In this document: positions 16,488 to 25,424 of the stretch, in pieces
How positions within the stretch are numbered: position 1 is the first letter of the stretch
Layout: the number at the start of each line of letters is the position of its first letter
Assembly (NCBI GenBank): GCA_963697205.1
Contig: CAVONB010000009.1
Coordinates: 33,597-97,596 of the forward strand
DNA: 64,000 nucleotides
Direction of reading: 5' to 3'
Origin: CAVONB01 sp963697205
Lineage (GTDB): Bacteria > Pseudomonadota > Alphaproteobacteria > Rhizobiales > Hyphomicrobiaceae
Made by a program: the position numbers and the translations under genes
Notes under the pieces: generated by a model
The model's database searches: none
The model's input: only the letters and a program-made list of their open reading frames with translations
Told to the model about the DNA's origin: nothing

Positions 16488-19400
16488 ATGTTCAATTTCC
16501 TCGTCACCAAGAGCCTCCAGAACAGGTTGTTGGTCATCGCAGCGGCCATGCTGTTGGTGCTCTATGGCGCCTTCGTGCTGCCGAAGGTGCCGGTCGACGT
16601 CTTCCCCGACCTGAACAAGCCGACCGTCACGATCATGACGGAGGCCGAAGGCCTCGCGCCCGAGGAGGTCGAGCTCAACGTCACCAATCGCATCGAGACC
16701 GCCATGAACGGTTTGCCGGGCGTCACGCGCGTACGCTCTGTCTCCGGCATCGGCCTGTCGATCATCTATGTCGAGTTCGAATGGGGCAGCGACATCTGGC
16801 GCAACCGCCAGCTTGTCGCAGAGCGGATGACCTCGATCGGCAGTCAGCTGCCGCCGGGCATCACGCCGCAGATGGGACCGGTGACGTCGATCATGGGCGA
16901 GATCATGCTGATCGCGCTTCAGTCGGAGACGGTCTCGCCGATGGAGCTGCGCGAGATCGCCGACTACACGCTGCGCCCGCAACTGTTGACCATAGCCGGC
17001 GTGTCGCAGGTGATCCCGATCGGCGGCGAGGTGCGCCAGTTCCGCATCTCGCCCATGCCGGGCGCCATGCGCGCCGCGGGCGTATCGGCCGGCGAGATCG
17101 AGCGCGCGGCCCAACGCTTCGGCCAGAATGTCGCCGGGGGCTTCGTCGATCAGCAGGGCCGCGAGTTTCTCATCCGCGGCGTCGGCCTGACGCGTCGGCT
17201 CGATGACCTACGCAACGTTGTCGTGTCGACCCGTGACGGCCAGCCGATCCTGATGCGGCAGGTGGCAAGCGTGGAGTTTGCCGCCCGCGTGAAGCGTGGC
17301 GAGGCCGGCTACCAGGGCAAGCCCGCCGTCATCGTCTCGGTCCAGAAGCAGCCAAACGCCGACACGATTGAACTGACGAAGCGCATCGAAGCCGTGCTCG
17401 AAGCTATGCAGGCGACATTGCCGCAAGGTGTCTCGGCCGACAACGTGCAGTTTCGTCAGGCGACCTTCATAGAGACGTCGATCGCCAATCTGAAATCGGT
17501 GCTGATCGAGGCGACCGCGGTGGTCGCCGTCGTGCTGTTCCTGTTTCTGATGAACTGGCGCGCCACGGTCATCTCTTTGACCGCCATCCCGGTCTCTATC
17601 CTGACCACGATCGTGATTTTCTCGCTGTTCGGCCTCACCATCAACACGATGTCGCTCGGCGGACTGGCCATCGCGGTCGGGGAGCTGGTCGACGATGCCG
17701 TCGTCGACGTGGAGAACATCCTGCGGCGGCTGCGCGAGAACCGGGAGCGCGCCAAGCCACGTCCTGTGCTCGACGTGGTCGCCGCTGCCAGCCAGGAGGT
17801 GCGCTCCGGCATCGTCTACGCCACCGCGATCGTCATCCTTGTGTTCGTGCCGCTGTTCGCGCTTTCGGGAATCGAGGGGCGCCTGTTCTCCCCGCTTGGC
17901 GTCGCCTACATCATCGCGATCCTGGCCTCGCTCGTCACCGCCGTCACTTTGACCCCCGTAATGGCCTACTACCTGCTGGGAATACGAGCGAACGCGCATC
18001 GTGGCGACAATCCGCTGGTGCGGACGCTTAAATCGGCGAACCGCTCGGCCATGCTCTTCGCGTTCTCCAATCGTGCGTTGGTGCTGATGCTGGCCGCCGG
18101 TGCAGTAGCCGGCGCGGTGCTCGCCGCCCAATCCTTGCCGCGCAGCTTTCTGCCGCCCTTCAACGAGGGTACGCTGACGGTGAACGTGCTCTACGATCCC
18201 GGCATCAGCCTGAAGGAATCGAACCGCCTCGGCCTCGTCGCCGAGCAGCTCTTGCTCGGCGTGCCCGAAGTGAAGTCGGTCGGCCGGCGAACGGGGCGGG
18301 CGGAACTCGACGAGCACGCGGAAGGCGTCCACTCATCCGAGATCGACATCGACCTCGTGCGCTCGGCCCGCTCCAAGGCAGAGGTCCTGGCCGACATCCG
18401 CCTGCGGCTGTCGGCGCTGCCCGTCGCGGTGAACGTCGGCCAGCCGATCTCTCACCGGCTCGATCATCTGCTTTCCGGCATCCGGGCCGAAATCGCGCTC
18501 AAGATCTATGGCGAGGATATCGACACGCTCCGCACGCTGGCGGAGGCGTTCCGCGAGCGGTTGTCGGCGCTGCCAGAGCTGGTTGACCTGCAGATCGAAA
18601 AGCAGGTGCGCATTCCCCAGGTGCGCGTCGCGGTCGACTATCAGCGGGCCGCCCTCTACGGCCTGACGGCAGCCTCGGTCACGGAAGCCCTCGAGACGCT
18701 GTCGGCCGGGCGCGTGGTCTCGACCATCGCCGATGGGCTGAAGACATTCGAGGTCGTTGTCCGCCTCGCCGATGCCGACCGCTCCACCGCGGGGCTCGGT
18801 GCCATGCTGATCTCCACCCCTGCCGGCGTGATACCGCTGCGGCTCGTCGCCGACATCGAGGAGACCGAAGGACCCAACCAGATCCAGCGCGAGAACACGC
18901 GGCGCAGGATCGTCGTGTTCGCCAACACCGCCGACGGCGCCGATATGGCGCGCGTCGTCGCAGCCATCCGCGGCGAGATCGCAAAGGCAACGCTCCCTTC
19001 CGGCTATGCGGTGGCGCTCGAGGGCACGTTCGCGGCGCAGGAGCAGGCGTCCAAGCTGATAGGCATGCTGTCGCTCGTCTCCCTGGCGCTGATCTTCCTC
19101 ATTCTGGCCTCGCGCTATCGCTCGGCCGTGCTGGCACTCGTCATCATGGGAATCATTCCGATGGCGCTCGTCGGCAGCGTCGCCGGGCTGTACATCGCTG
19201 GCCAGCCGCTGTCGGTGGCCTCGATGATCGGTTTCGTGACGCTGGCGGGCATTACCGCGCGCAACGGCATTCTCAAGATCAGCCACGCGATCAATATCGC
19301 GATTGCCGAGCAGCTGCCGTTCGGGCCGGATCTCGTGATCCGCGCGAGCCTGGAGCGGCTGACGCCCGTACTGATGACGGCATTGTCAGCCGGCCTCGCC

Positions 19401-19610
19401 CTGCTCCCCCTGCTGTGGGCGGCCGATGCGCCCGGCCGCGAGATCCTGCACCCGGTCGCCGTCACGATTTTCGGCGGCCTTGTCTCCGCGACACTTCTGG
19501 ACCTGGTCCTTACCCCGCTTCTGCTCCTGATGCTCGGGCAATCCGCCGTCACGCGGCTCGCGCAGGGGGGCGCCGCGAGCGCCGGTCTAAAGCCCGCCGA
19601 AGCTTACTGA
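16488..19610 (+). CDS. Heavy-metal RND efflux pump (CzcA/CusA family)
   Basis: Inner-membrane proton-driven exporter of metal cations, 1040 aa, the full length of the HME-RND family. It has the expected two halves, each with a first helix (LVIAAAMLLVLYGAFVLP near the N-terminus) and a large periplasmic loop, then five clustered helices. The TM4 motif region reads IAVGELVDDAVVDVENI, with acidic residues for proton relay. The C-terminal half has the matching LAGITARNGILKISH segment. Metal identity (Cu/Ag versus Zn/Co/Cd) is not decided by what I can read. The cupredoxin two genes downstream favours copper. Confidence 0.95.
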   Translation: MFNFLVTKSLQNRLLVIAAAMLLVLYGAFVLPKVPVDVFPDLNKPTVTIMTEAEGLAPEEVELNVTNRIETAMNGLPGVTRVRSVSGIGLSIIYVEFEWGSDIWRNRQLVAERMTSIGSQLPPGITPQMGPVTSIMGEIMLIALQSETVSPMELREIADYTLRPQLLTIAGVSQVIPIGGEVRQFRISPMPGAMRAAGVSAGEIERAAQRFGQNVAGGFVDQQGREFLIRGVGLTRRLDDLRNVVVSTRDGQPILMRQVASVEFAARVKRGEAGYQGKPAVIVSVQKQPNADTIELTKRIEAVLEAMQATLPQGVSADNVQFRQATFIETSIANLKSVLIEATAVVAVVLFLFLMNWRATVISLTAIPVSILTTIVIFSLFGLTINTMSLGGLAIAVGELVDDAVVDVENILRRLRENRERAKPRPVLDVVAAASQEVRSGIVYATAIVILVFVPLFALSGIEGRLFSPLGVAYIIAILASLVTAVTLTPVMAYYLLGIRANAHRGDNPLVRTLKSANRSAMLFAFSNRALVLMLAAGAVAGAVLAAQSLPRSFLPPFNEGTLTVNVLYDPGISLKESNRLGLVAEQLLLGVPEVKSVGRRTGRAELDEHAEGVHSSEIDIDLVRSARSKAEVLADIRLRLSALPVAVNVGQPISHRLDHLLSGIRAEIALKIYGEDIDTLRTLAEAFRERLSALPELVDLQIEKQVRIPQVRVAVDYQRAALYGLTAASVTEALETLSAGRVVSTIADGLKTFEVVVRLADADRSTAGLGAMLISTPAGVIPLRLVADIEETEGPNQIQRENTRRRIVVFANTADGADMARVVAAIRGEIAKATLPSGYAVALEGTFAAQEQASKLIGMLSLVSLALIFLILASRYRSAVLALVIMGIIPMALVGSVAGLYIAGQPLSVASMIGFVTLAGITARNGILKISHAINIAIAEQLPFGPDLVIRASLERLTPVLMTALSAGLALLPLLWAADAPGREILHPVAVTIFGGLVSATLLDLVLTPLLLLMLGQSAVTRLAQGGAASAGLKPAEAY

Positions 19611-19633
19611 TCGTCGACCACGAGGAGAGACAG

Positions 19634-20023
19634 ATGCTGACGAAACGAACACTGGTGGCCGGGCTGACGCTTGCGGCGATCGCCGCGCTCGTGGCACCGG
19701 CATCGGCCCACGAGAGCGAGAAGGGCCCGAACGGCGGGCCGATGGTGGAGGTGAAGGGACTGCATCTGGAGTTGGTCGCGAAGGATGGGGAACTCGCCGT
19801 CTTGCTCAGCGATGCCGGCCATGCGCCGCTCGCCAGCAAGGGCGCCAGCGCCCGCGCCGTGATCCTCGAGGGCGGCAGTCAGAGAACCGTGCAGCTGGCG
19901 CCGGCGGAGCCCGACCGGCTCAGCGCAAGGCTGGACAAGCCCTTGGCGAAGGGTGCCCGCATCGTCGTCTCGGCCAAGCTCGCAAGCGGTCAGGATCTGC
20001 TGGCGCGTTTCGTCGTCAAATAG
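19634..20023 (+). CDS. Small periplasmic protein of metal-efflux locus
   Basis: 129 aa. Signal peptide MLTKRTLVAGLTLAAIAALV with cleavage near ASA-HES. The mature domain of about 100 residues is beta-rich, with GPNGGPMVEVKGLHLELV and ending LLARFVVK. GAGGAGAGA lies just upstream and decides the ATG at 19634. Similar short proteins accompany RND metal pumps, and its HES and MVEVKGLHLE region could bind metal, but no ligand set is clear. It sits 23 bp after the pump stop, in the same operon. Confidence 0.75.
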   Translation: MLTKRTLVAGLTLAAIAALVAPASAHESEKGPNGGPMVEVKGLHLELVAKDGELAVLLSDAGHAPLASKGASARAVILEGGSQRTVQLAPAEPDRLSARLDKPLAKGARIVVSAKLASGQDLLARFVVK

Positions 20024-20075
20024 CGACCCGCAAACCGATGGACCTTCTCAAACCAAACGCAAGGAAACGAGGCCA

Positions 20076-20552
20076 ATGTCGAAGTCGCCCATCCTGATCG
20101 CGCTGCTGGCGCTGCTCACGATCACGCCCGTTCAAGCGCACGGGCCGTCCGGCCACGGCGATCACAAGCATGCCGCCTATGGCGTGCCCGGCGATCCCGC
20201 AAAGCCCTCGCGCGACATCGTGGTCCTTATGAAGGAGGCCGACGGTCGGATGCTCTTTGAGCCGTCCCTGATCGAAATCCGCAAGGGTTAGCAGATCCGC
20301 TTCCGGCTTGAGAATGTCGGTGAGCTCGCTCACGAGTTTCTGCTCGGAACGGCTCAGGAGATCGAGGAACACGCCGACATGATGAAGGCGATGCCCGAGA
20401 TGAAGCACGACGATCCCAACGCGAAACAAGTGGCGGCGAAGGCGAGGGGCGATCTCCTCTGGCGGTTCACGGAAGCGGGCGAGTTCGATTTCGCCTGCCT
20501 GATTCCCGGCCACCGCGAGGCTGGCATGTTCGGCAAGATCGCCGTCAAGTGA
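20076..20552 (+). pseudogene. Cupredoxin (plastocyanin/azurin-like copper protein) interrupted by an in-frame amber codon
   Basis: The frame from ATG 20076 (signal peptide MSKSPILIALLALLTITPVQA) reaches TAG at 20289-20291 (codon 72) and then continues open in the same frame to TGA at 20550-20552, giving a 158-codon cupredoxin. All four expected copper ligands lie after the stop: His86 (AHEF), Cys141, His146 and Met151 (CLIPGHREAGM). Relatives have Glu at the stop position (KGEQIRF), so one G-to-T change (GAG to TAG) explains it. The downstream half is well preserved, so the mutation is either recent, a sequencing error or suppressed by readthrough. It follows the small periplasmic protein in the efflux operon. 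Confidence 0.85.
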
Positions 20553-20744
20553 TGAGAGGGCGCGGGCGTCAAGGTGTCGAGCGCCGTGCCGGCCCACAGC
20601 CGCCCAGCTGCCCGCGGTCCATGGGCAGCTGTGGTCGACTTGGAACGGCCGCCTTGACGCACTCCGCTCGCGAAGCTGCTGAAACAGGCTTGTCACACAA
20701 ATCAGCCAGGATCCATCGTACGTCACCGGAGGGACCGCCCACAA

Positions 20745-21917
20745 ATGATGGATCAGCTCGCTGGGATGCTGCTGTTCTTCGCCGCCGCCGCGACCGCAGC
20801 CCACCTCGTGACGACCGCCTTGATGATGCGACGCGTATACACCAGCCGCCTCATCCCCGCGAAACGGTTTCGCGACGTTTCCGTTTCGCTCCTCCGTCCC
20901 ATCTGTGGCCTGGAGGATTGCGAGCGGGAAACCCTGGCGTCGACGTTTGCCCTGTCACATGTGCCACTGGAAACGATTTTTTGTTGCGAGGACGCGGCGG
21001 ATCCTGCCATCGCGCATATCGCGCACGTGCGCCCTCAAGCCGACACGTCCTCTCGGATTCTCGTGGGGCGCCAGACCGACGGACCCAACCCGAAACTCAA
21101 CAATCTGTTGAAGGGCTGGCGAGTGGCATCTCACGACTGGGTTGTTCTGGCCGACAGCAACGTCAGTCTTCCAAGGGAGACGATCGCCCATCTGTTGCAG
21201 ACGTGGCGCGCCGACACCGGCCTCGTGTGTGCGCCGCCAATCGGTGACAACCCCAACGGCTTTTGGGCGGCGGTGGAATGCGCCTTCCTGAATACGTACC
21301 AGGCCCGCTGGCAGTATGCGGCTGACGCCTTCGGTTACGGCTTCGCGCAGGGCAAGATCATGCTGTGTCGACGCGGCCTCGTTGACCGCGCGGGCGGATT
21401 GCAGGCGCTGAGCCGCGAGCTGGCGGAGGACGCCGCGGCGACCAAACTCGTGCGCGAGGCGGGGCTACGGGTTCGCCTCAGTGATCCAGTGTTCAGACAG
21501 CCACTCGGCCATCGCTCTTATGCGCAGGTGATCAACCGTCAGCTTCGCTGGGCGCAGTTGCGGCGTCTGTCGTTCCCGATGCACTTCGCGCTGGAGGTCC
21601 TCACCGGAGCGCTGCTGCCTGTCATGGCCGGATCAATCGGTGCCGGCCTGACAGGGGGAGATGCGCTGCTGACCGGCTGCGTCATGGCAAGCGTATGGTA
21701 TGGCGCCGAAGCTGTCCTGGCGCGCTACGCGAAATGGCCGTTGGCGATCTGGAGCCCCTTGGCGTGGCTCGCACGTGATCTGCTGATACTGGTGATCTGG
21801 GCTCGTGGCTGGACGACGCGCGTTTACGAATGGCGCGGCCATACGATCGTCATCAGCAGAAGAGGCGCAGGTGAATTGGTCGAGCCACCGATCGATGCCG
21901 GTGCCCGTGCAACCTAG
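20745..21917 (+). CDS. Family 21 glycosyltransferase (ceramide glucosyltransferase/HpnI-like)
   Basis: Membrane-associated GT-A glycosyltransferase, 390 aa. An N-terminal membrane helix is followed by the catalytic domain: PICGLEDCERETLAS, a DxD-like LADSNVSLP near residue 140, ELAEDAAATKLV (general-base region) and the processivity-like RQLRWAQ (QxxRW type). Two or three C-terminal helices follow. GGAGGG lies upstream of the ATG. The family glycosylates lipid acceptors (ceramide, hopanoid or diacylglycerol). The acceptor cannot be assigned here. The LpxH-like phosphoesterase nearby is consistent with envelope-lipid metabolism. Confidence 0.88.
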   Translation: MMDQLAGMLLFFAAAATAAHLVTTALMMRRVYTSRLIPAKRFRDVSVSLLRPICGLEDCERETLASTFALSHVPLETIFCCEDAADPAIAHIAHVRPQADTSSRILVGRQTDGPNPKLNNLLKGWRVASHDWVVLADSNVSLPRETIAHLLQTWRADTGLVCAPPIGDNPNGFWAAVECAFLNTYQARWQYAADAFGYGFAQGKIMLCRRGLVDRAGGLQALSRELAEDAAATKLVREAGLRVRLSDPVFRQPLGHRSYAQVINRQLRWAQLRRLSFPMHFALEVLTGALLPVMAGSIGAGLTGGDALLTGCVMASVWYGAEAVLARYAKWPLAIWSPLAWLARDLLILVIWARGWTTRVYEWRGHTIVISRRGAGELVEPPIDAGARAT

Positions 21918-21977
21918 CCTAGGTTGCGGACACCAAGAGCATGGACCCGCAGCGAACGGAAGAGGAGTGGCAACGCG

Positions 21978-22406
21978 ATGAAGGTAGCACTTGTCGAGGA
22001 CGACGAGGCCATCGCTTGCCTGCTGCGTTACAATTTCGAAGTGTCTGGCTGGATCGTGGAGCTTTTCCAGACTGGGCACTCCGCTTTAGAGGGCCTCCAT
22101 TGCGCAAAACCTGATCTGGTGGTCCTCGACTGGAATCTGCCGGGACTGTCGGGAATCGAGCTGCTGCGCCGCCTGAGGGCAACACCACACACGCGCACTC
22201 TGCCCGTGGTGATGCTGACCGGGCGCTGTGAACCAGCCGACCGGACGCGTGCGCTTGAGAGCGGCGTGGACGCGTTCTTCTCAAAGCCGTTCTCTGTTTC
22301 CGTGCTCGTGGACGACATCACGCGTCTCCTGCAGTGCAGGATCGCGGCCACTCATGGTCACGCGTCACCGCCAATGGAGACGTGCCCAACGGGCCCTGCA
22401 CGCTGA
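21978..22406 (+). CDS. Single-domain response regulator (receiver only)
   Basis: 142 aa CheY-like receiver with no DNA-binding or output domain. Acidic pocket VEDDE (residues 7-10), phospho-acceptor Asp51 (VVLDWNLPG), conserved Thr81 (VVMLTG) and Lys103 (FFSKPF) are all present. GGAG upstream decides the ATG at 21978. The last 20 residues are low-complexity and not part of the fold. No histidine kinase is adjacent, so it is probably phosphorylated by a kinase elsewhere or acts as a phosphorelay intermediate. Confidence 0.9.
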   Translation: MKVALVEDDEAIACLLRYNFEVSGWIVELFQTGHSALEGLHCAKPDLVVLDWNLPGLSGIELLRRLRATPHTRTLPVVMLTGRCEPADRTRALESGVDAFFSKPFSVSVLVDDITRLLQCRIAATHGHASPPMETCPTGPAR

Positions 22407-22493
22407 ACACCCACGCGCGTTGTCTGTCACGTAGCTGCAATCAGAATCCCCTACGGCATGTCCAGCGCCAAATTGGCATCGGGAGCGCTCGCC

Positions 22494-23321
22494 ATGCAGG
22501 ATATGTCGCCCATGCGTTCGACGGGTGAGCCCGCCGTCCGGCACTATCGGACTATATTCGTTTCAGATCTCCACCTTGGGACCCGGAACGCACAGGCCGG
22601 CGCCTTCCTCGAATTCCTCAGAACAACAGAATCCGATACGATCTACCTCGTTGGAGATATCGTCGACTTCTGGAAGGTGCGCCGTGGCCCCTATTGGCCG
22701 CAGTCTCACAACGACTTAATCCAGAAGATTCTGCGCAAGGTCCGAAAGGGTACGCGCATCATCTACATACCCGGCAATCACGACGAGGGACTACGCGACT
22801 ATTGCGGTGCCCATTTCGGTGGAATCGAGATCGCACGCGACTTCGTTCACGTGACGGCGGCGGGCAAGCGATACCTTGTCATGCACGGCGACGAGTTCGA
22901 TGTCATCGTACGCTATGCACACTGGCTCGCGTTTCTTGGGGACCTGTCCTACGAGACCCTGCTGCGATGCAATGCGCCATTGAACTGGGTGTGGCGGCAT
23001 ATGGGCTGGGGCTATTGGTCTCTGTCGGCTTACCTCAAGCTGCGGGTGAAGAAGGCCGTGAGCTTCATTGGAGAGTTCGAGGAAGCTCTTGCCGATGAAG
23101 CGCGCCGCCGTAGCGTCGACGGCATCATCTGCGGTCATATTCATCATGCCGCCGACCGGATGATCGGCGACATCCGCTACCTGAACTGCGGGGACTGGGT
23201 CGAAAGCGGAACGGCGCTCGTCGAGGGCGCAGATGGGACGATTTCACTCATCTACTATCTGGACACCGCCATCGATGCGGCGACGTCGACACCCACGTCC
23301 CCGCAACCAGTCATCCCATAA
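22494..23321 (+). CDS. LpxH-like metallophosphoesterase (UDP-2,3-diacylglucosamine diphosphatase family)
   Basis: 275 aa from the ATG at 22494, chosen for GGGAG about 9 nt upstream (22458 is the alternative). Calcineurin-like metal motifs occur in order: FVSDLHLG, VGDIVDFW, PGNHDE, MHGDEFD and CGHIHHA. These bind two metal ions for phosphoester hydrolysis. Family members either make lipid X in lipid A synthesis or act on related envelope phospholipids. The neighbouring lipid glycosyltransferase supports an envelope role. The true substrate is not proven. Confidence 0.87.
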   Translation: MQDMSPMRSTGEPAVRHYRTIFVSDLHLGTRNAQAGAFLEFLRTTESDTIYLVGDIVDFWKVRRGPYWPQSHNDLIQKILRKVRKGTRIIYIPGNHDEGLRDYCGAHFGGIEIARDFVHVTAAGKRYLVMHGDEFDVIVRYAHWLAFLGDLSYETLLRCNAPLNWVWRHMGWGYWSLSAYLKLRVKKAVSFIGEFEEALADEARRRSVDGIICGHIHHAADRMIGDIRYLNCGDWVESGTALVEGADGTISLIYYLDTAIDAATSTPTSPQPVIP

Positions 23322-23359
23322 CCCTGCAGTCACAAGATTGAAGGATATGACAGCTATCA

Positions 23360-23367
23360 AAGATAAT
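23360..23367. repeat. Target-site duplication, left copy (right copy 24413-24420)
   Basis: AAGATAAT flanks the left inverted repeat and is exactly repeated outside the right one at 24413-24420. The AT-rich 8-mer identifies the pre-insertion site. Confidence 0.93.
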
Positions 23368-24412
23368 GGCTCTGTTCCGCTTCAATGTAGCAGGGCCCGC
23401 TGCCCCATCGCTCCGGCGAGGCAATGTCGCGGCGTGAGCGCGTCACCGTCGCGCTCGATCATGCGGCGCCAGCCCAGGTAGCTCGGCAGATACTTCGACG
23501 CCACGCCCTTGAATCGAGCCATCCATCCCTTGAAGCGGCTCTGGTAGGCGTTGACGTTCTGGATGTGATAGCAGCCGATCGTCCGTTCGCCGGCGCTGGC
23601 GACGAGCGCAATCTGGACGATGTCTGTCGCAGCCGCGAATGCCTCGTAGGCCCTGTTGCCGTCGGTCACGAGCACGGCGTCCTTGGCGACGACGGGCTTT
23701 AGGTGCGACCCGATCGTCTCCCCGCTGAGGTCGAAGAGGATCGCGTCGGTGGTCTCGCCATGGCGGTCGCGCACGATCAGGATGGCATCGTGCTCATCGG
23801 TGGAAAGGCCCGGCTTCTTGGCTTTTCCGCCGCGCTTCCTGGGCGCGCGGCCGACCAGCTTGCGCGAGCCCTTCGCGGACTTGAGGATGAACGTCTCGTC
23901 CGCCTCGACGATGCCGGTCACCGCGCTCGCCTTCTTGTCCCTGGCCGTCGCGAGGAAGCGATGGCGCCAGCGGAACGATGTGTCCAGACGGATGCCGGTG
24001 CGCGCCGCCGCCTTGCGCAGGCTGACGCCGTCGACCAGCGAGCGGGCATAGTCGAGCCACTTCTCGCGCAGGCGCAGACCCGCCAGCGGCGTGCCGGTCA
24101 GCGCGTTGAAGGTGCGCCCGCACGCCTTGCACATATAGCGTTTGAGATCCGAGGCCGAGCCCCACGGCTTGAAGTCAACCTCGCCGCAATGGCCGCAGGC
24201 CGGCGCTGCCGCGAACCGCGTTTCGATCATGGCGACGACCTCCTCGCCGGCCCCCTTCGCAGACAGCGCCTCAACCAGCGCGTCGCGCTGGACCTGGCTG
24301 AGGTCGCCCAGTTGCTCGACAAGTGCCCGGAAGTCTTGCGCTTTCATGATATCCCCGCTGCCGCCAAATCAGTGGTCAGCAAGGTCTCACAACACTGAGG
24401 CGGAACAGAGCC
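23368..24412 (-). mobile_element. IS1595-family insertion sequence, complete, with target duplication
   Basis: A 1045-bp element bounded by inverted repeats: GGCTCTGTTCCGC at 23368-23380 and its exact reverse complement at 24400-24412, with similarity continuing inward for about 10 more bp. Immediately outside, AAGATAAT occurs at 23360-23367 and again at 24413-24420, an 8-bp target-site duplication as expected for IS1595-family transposition. One intact transposase fills the element. Ends, duplication and frame are all undamaged, so insertion is recent. It landed in the gap between the phosphoesterase and the Cys-rich protein genes and breaks no recognisable gene. Confidence 0.95.
23382..24347 (-). 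CDS. IS1595-family transposase (ISXO2-like)
   Basis: 321 aa DDE-type transposase. An N-terminal zinc ribbon (ACGHCG ... CKACG, residues ~50-75) is followed by an HTH-like region (GVSLRKAAARTGIRL) and then the ISXO2 catalytic domain with VEADETF, LVTDGNRAYEAF and the C-terminal HIQNVNAYQSRFKGWMARF segment. The frame is intact and length is normal for the family, so the element may still be active. Expression start ATG 24347 lies just inside the right inverted repeat. Confidence 0.95.
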   Translation of the reverse strand: MKAQDFRALVEQLGDLSQVQRDALVEALSAKGAGEEVVAMIETRFAAAPACGHCGEVDFKPWGSASDLKRYMCKACGRTFNALTGTPLAGLRLREKWLDYARSLVDGVSLRKAAARTGIRLDTSFRWRHRFLATARDKKASAVTGIVEADETFILKSAKGSRKLVGRAPRKRGGKAKKPGLSTDEHDAILIVRDRHGETTDAILFDLSGETIGSHLKPVVAKDAVLVTDGNRAYEAFAAATDIVQIALVASAGERTIGCYHIQNVNAYQSRFKGWMARFKGVASKYLPSYLGWRRMIERDGDALTPRHCLAGAMGQRALLH

Positions 24413-24457
24413 AAGATAATCAGTGTCGCATCAGTGCGAGGCGCTGACGACCATCTC

Positions 24458-25069
24458 CTAGCGCCCGCAGGCCGATTGCAGAAACGCTTCGCGCGCGCGC
24501 TGGCCGGCAGTGGCCGTTTCCAGGCTGACAAGCTGCCGGCACCATTCGTAGTGATGATCGAAATCCCCACTCCATTCGGGGCCGGACACGCCGCAGCGAA
24601 GCCGGCGCGCTCGCGCATATTGATCAATGGCGTTGCGCGCATACGCGAAGCATTGTGACGGACTTTGGCTACGCGTCTGCGGACAGCAGTAAGCTTTGTT
24701 GCCTCTCCGGCACGCCTTGCCATCGCCACTGACATCGCGCAGCGCCTGATAGTATCCAATGGGGCACGATCCATTGCAGAATGGTGCCGTGCCGAACCAA
24801 CGGCAGTCGCCTGGGCGAAGGTAGGAGGCCTCTGCGGGAACCGAGCAGCGCATGCGACGCATTGGTGTTGTCTCGCATGCCACCAGGGTGCAATTCGTCA
24901 CGGTCCCATTCACACAATCGCAACGATTGCAGCCGTCCGACATGACGCGGCAATGCCAGGGACAGCTTTCGGCGCGCGCGGGAGCGCTGTCGGTGGCAAT
25001 GGAAAGGACGCTCATGATGAGCGCGCACAGCGAACACAATGCGCGCCGGAACGCACGGGGCATCCTCAC
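24458..25069 (-). CDS. Secreted cysteine-rich protein of unknown function
   Basis: 203 aa with a signal peptide (CALIMSVLSIATDSAPARA, cleavage after ARA). The mature part of about 170 residues holds 15 or so cysteines, for example CPWHCRVMSDGCNRCDC and CNGSCP, the pattern of a disulfide-knotted extracellular domain. No family recognised. It is transcribed away from the first LuxR-type gene, with a 355-bp shared upstream region. Overlapping frames on both strands are Arg-rich shadows without a signal peptide. Confidence 0.7.
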   Translation of the reverse strand: MRMPRAFRRALCSLCALIMSVLSIATDSAPARAESCPWHCRVMSDGCNRCDCVNGTVTNCTLVACETTPMRRMRCSVPAEASYLRPGDCRWFGTAPFCNGSCPIGYYQALRDVSGDGKACRRGNKAYCCPQTRSQSPSQCFAYARNAIDQYARARRLRCGVSGPEWSGDFDHHYEWCRQLVSLETATAGQRAREAFLQSACGR

Positions 25070-25424
25070 GCCCCATCCATTGCCAGAACCGCTGCCGTCG
25101 CCCGCCGCGGGCCGGAAATGATATCCGTTTTCGCAGCCGTACGCCCTGGCGGGGCGGGAACGGCCAGAAGTGCTGCGAAGGGCAATTGATCCGCCAATTC
25201 TCGCATCGCGTGCTCCACGGGTTCCAGGTGTGCGGAAATGAAGGCACCAGAAAATGAGGTCATTTCGAACCAGCTTGCCAATCGCGTCAAGCTATGGATA
25301 CTCATAGTTCGTAAGCGTATCGATTGACGATTTCGTTTGATTGGACAGGTGTAGCGAGCATGCCAAGCGACGGTCTTCCGGCGTTCGCCCTCGTGCCGCC
25401 ACCCCGGTATTTGGATGTCCCGCC
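25070..25424. promoter_or_regulatory. Divergent intergenic region between Cys-rich protein and first double-HTH regulator
   Basis: No gene is seen in these 355 bp. The part from about 25250 to 25350 is visibly more AT-rich than the surroundings and lies upstream of the regulator, so promoters for both directions may be here. The frame of the first regulator stays open back to a TTG at 25341, but paralogue comparison favours ATG 25425. Confidence 0.4.

Noticed and set aside
24669..25247. 192-codon minus-strand frame overlapping the Cys-rich gene
   Set aside because: It has no signal peptide and reads as a shifted frame of the Cys-rich protein, which has the better start and composition.
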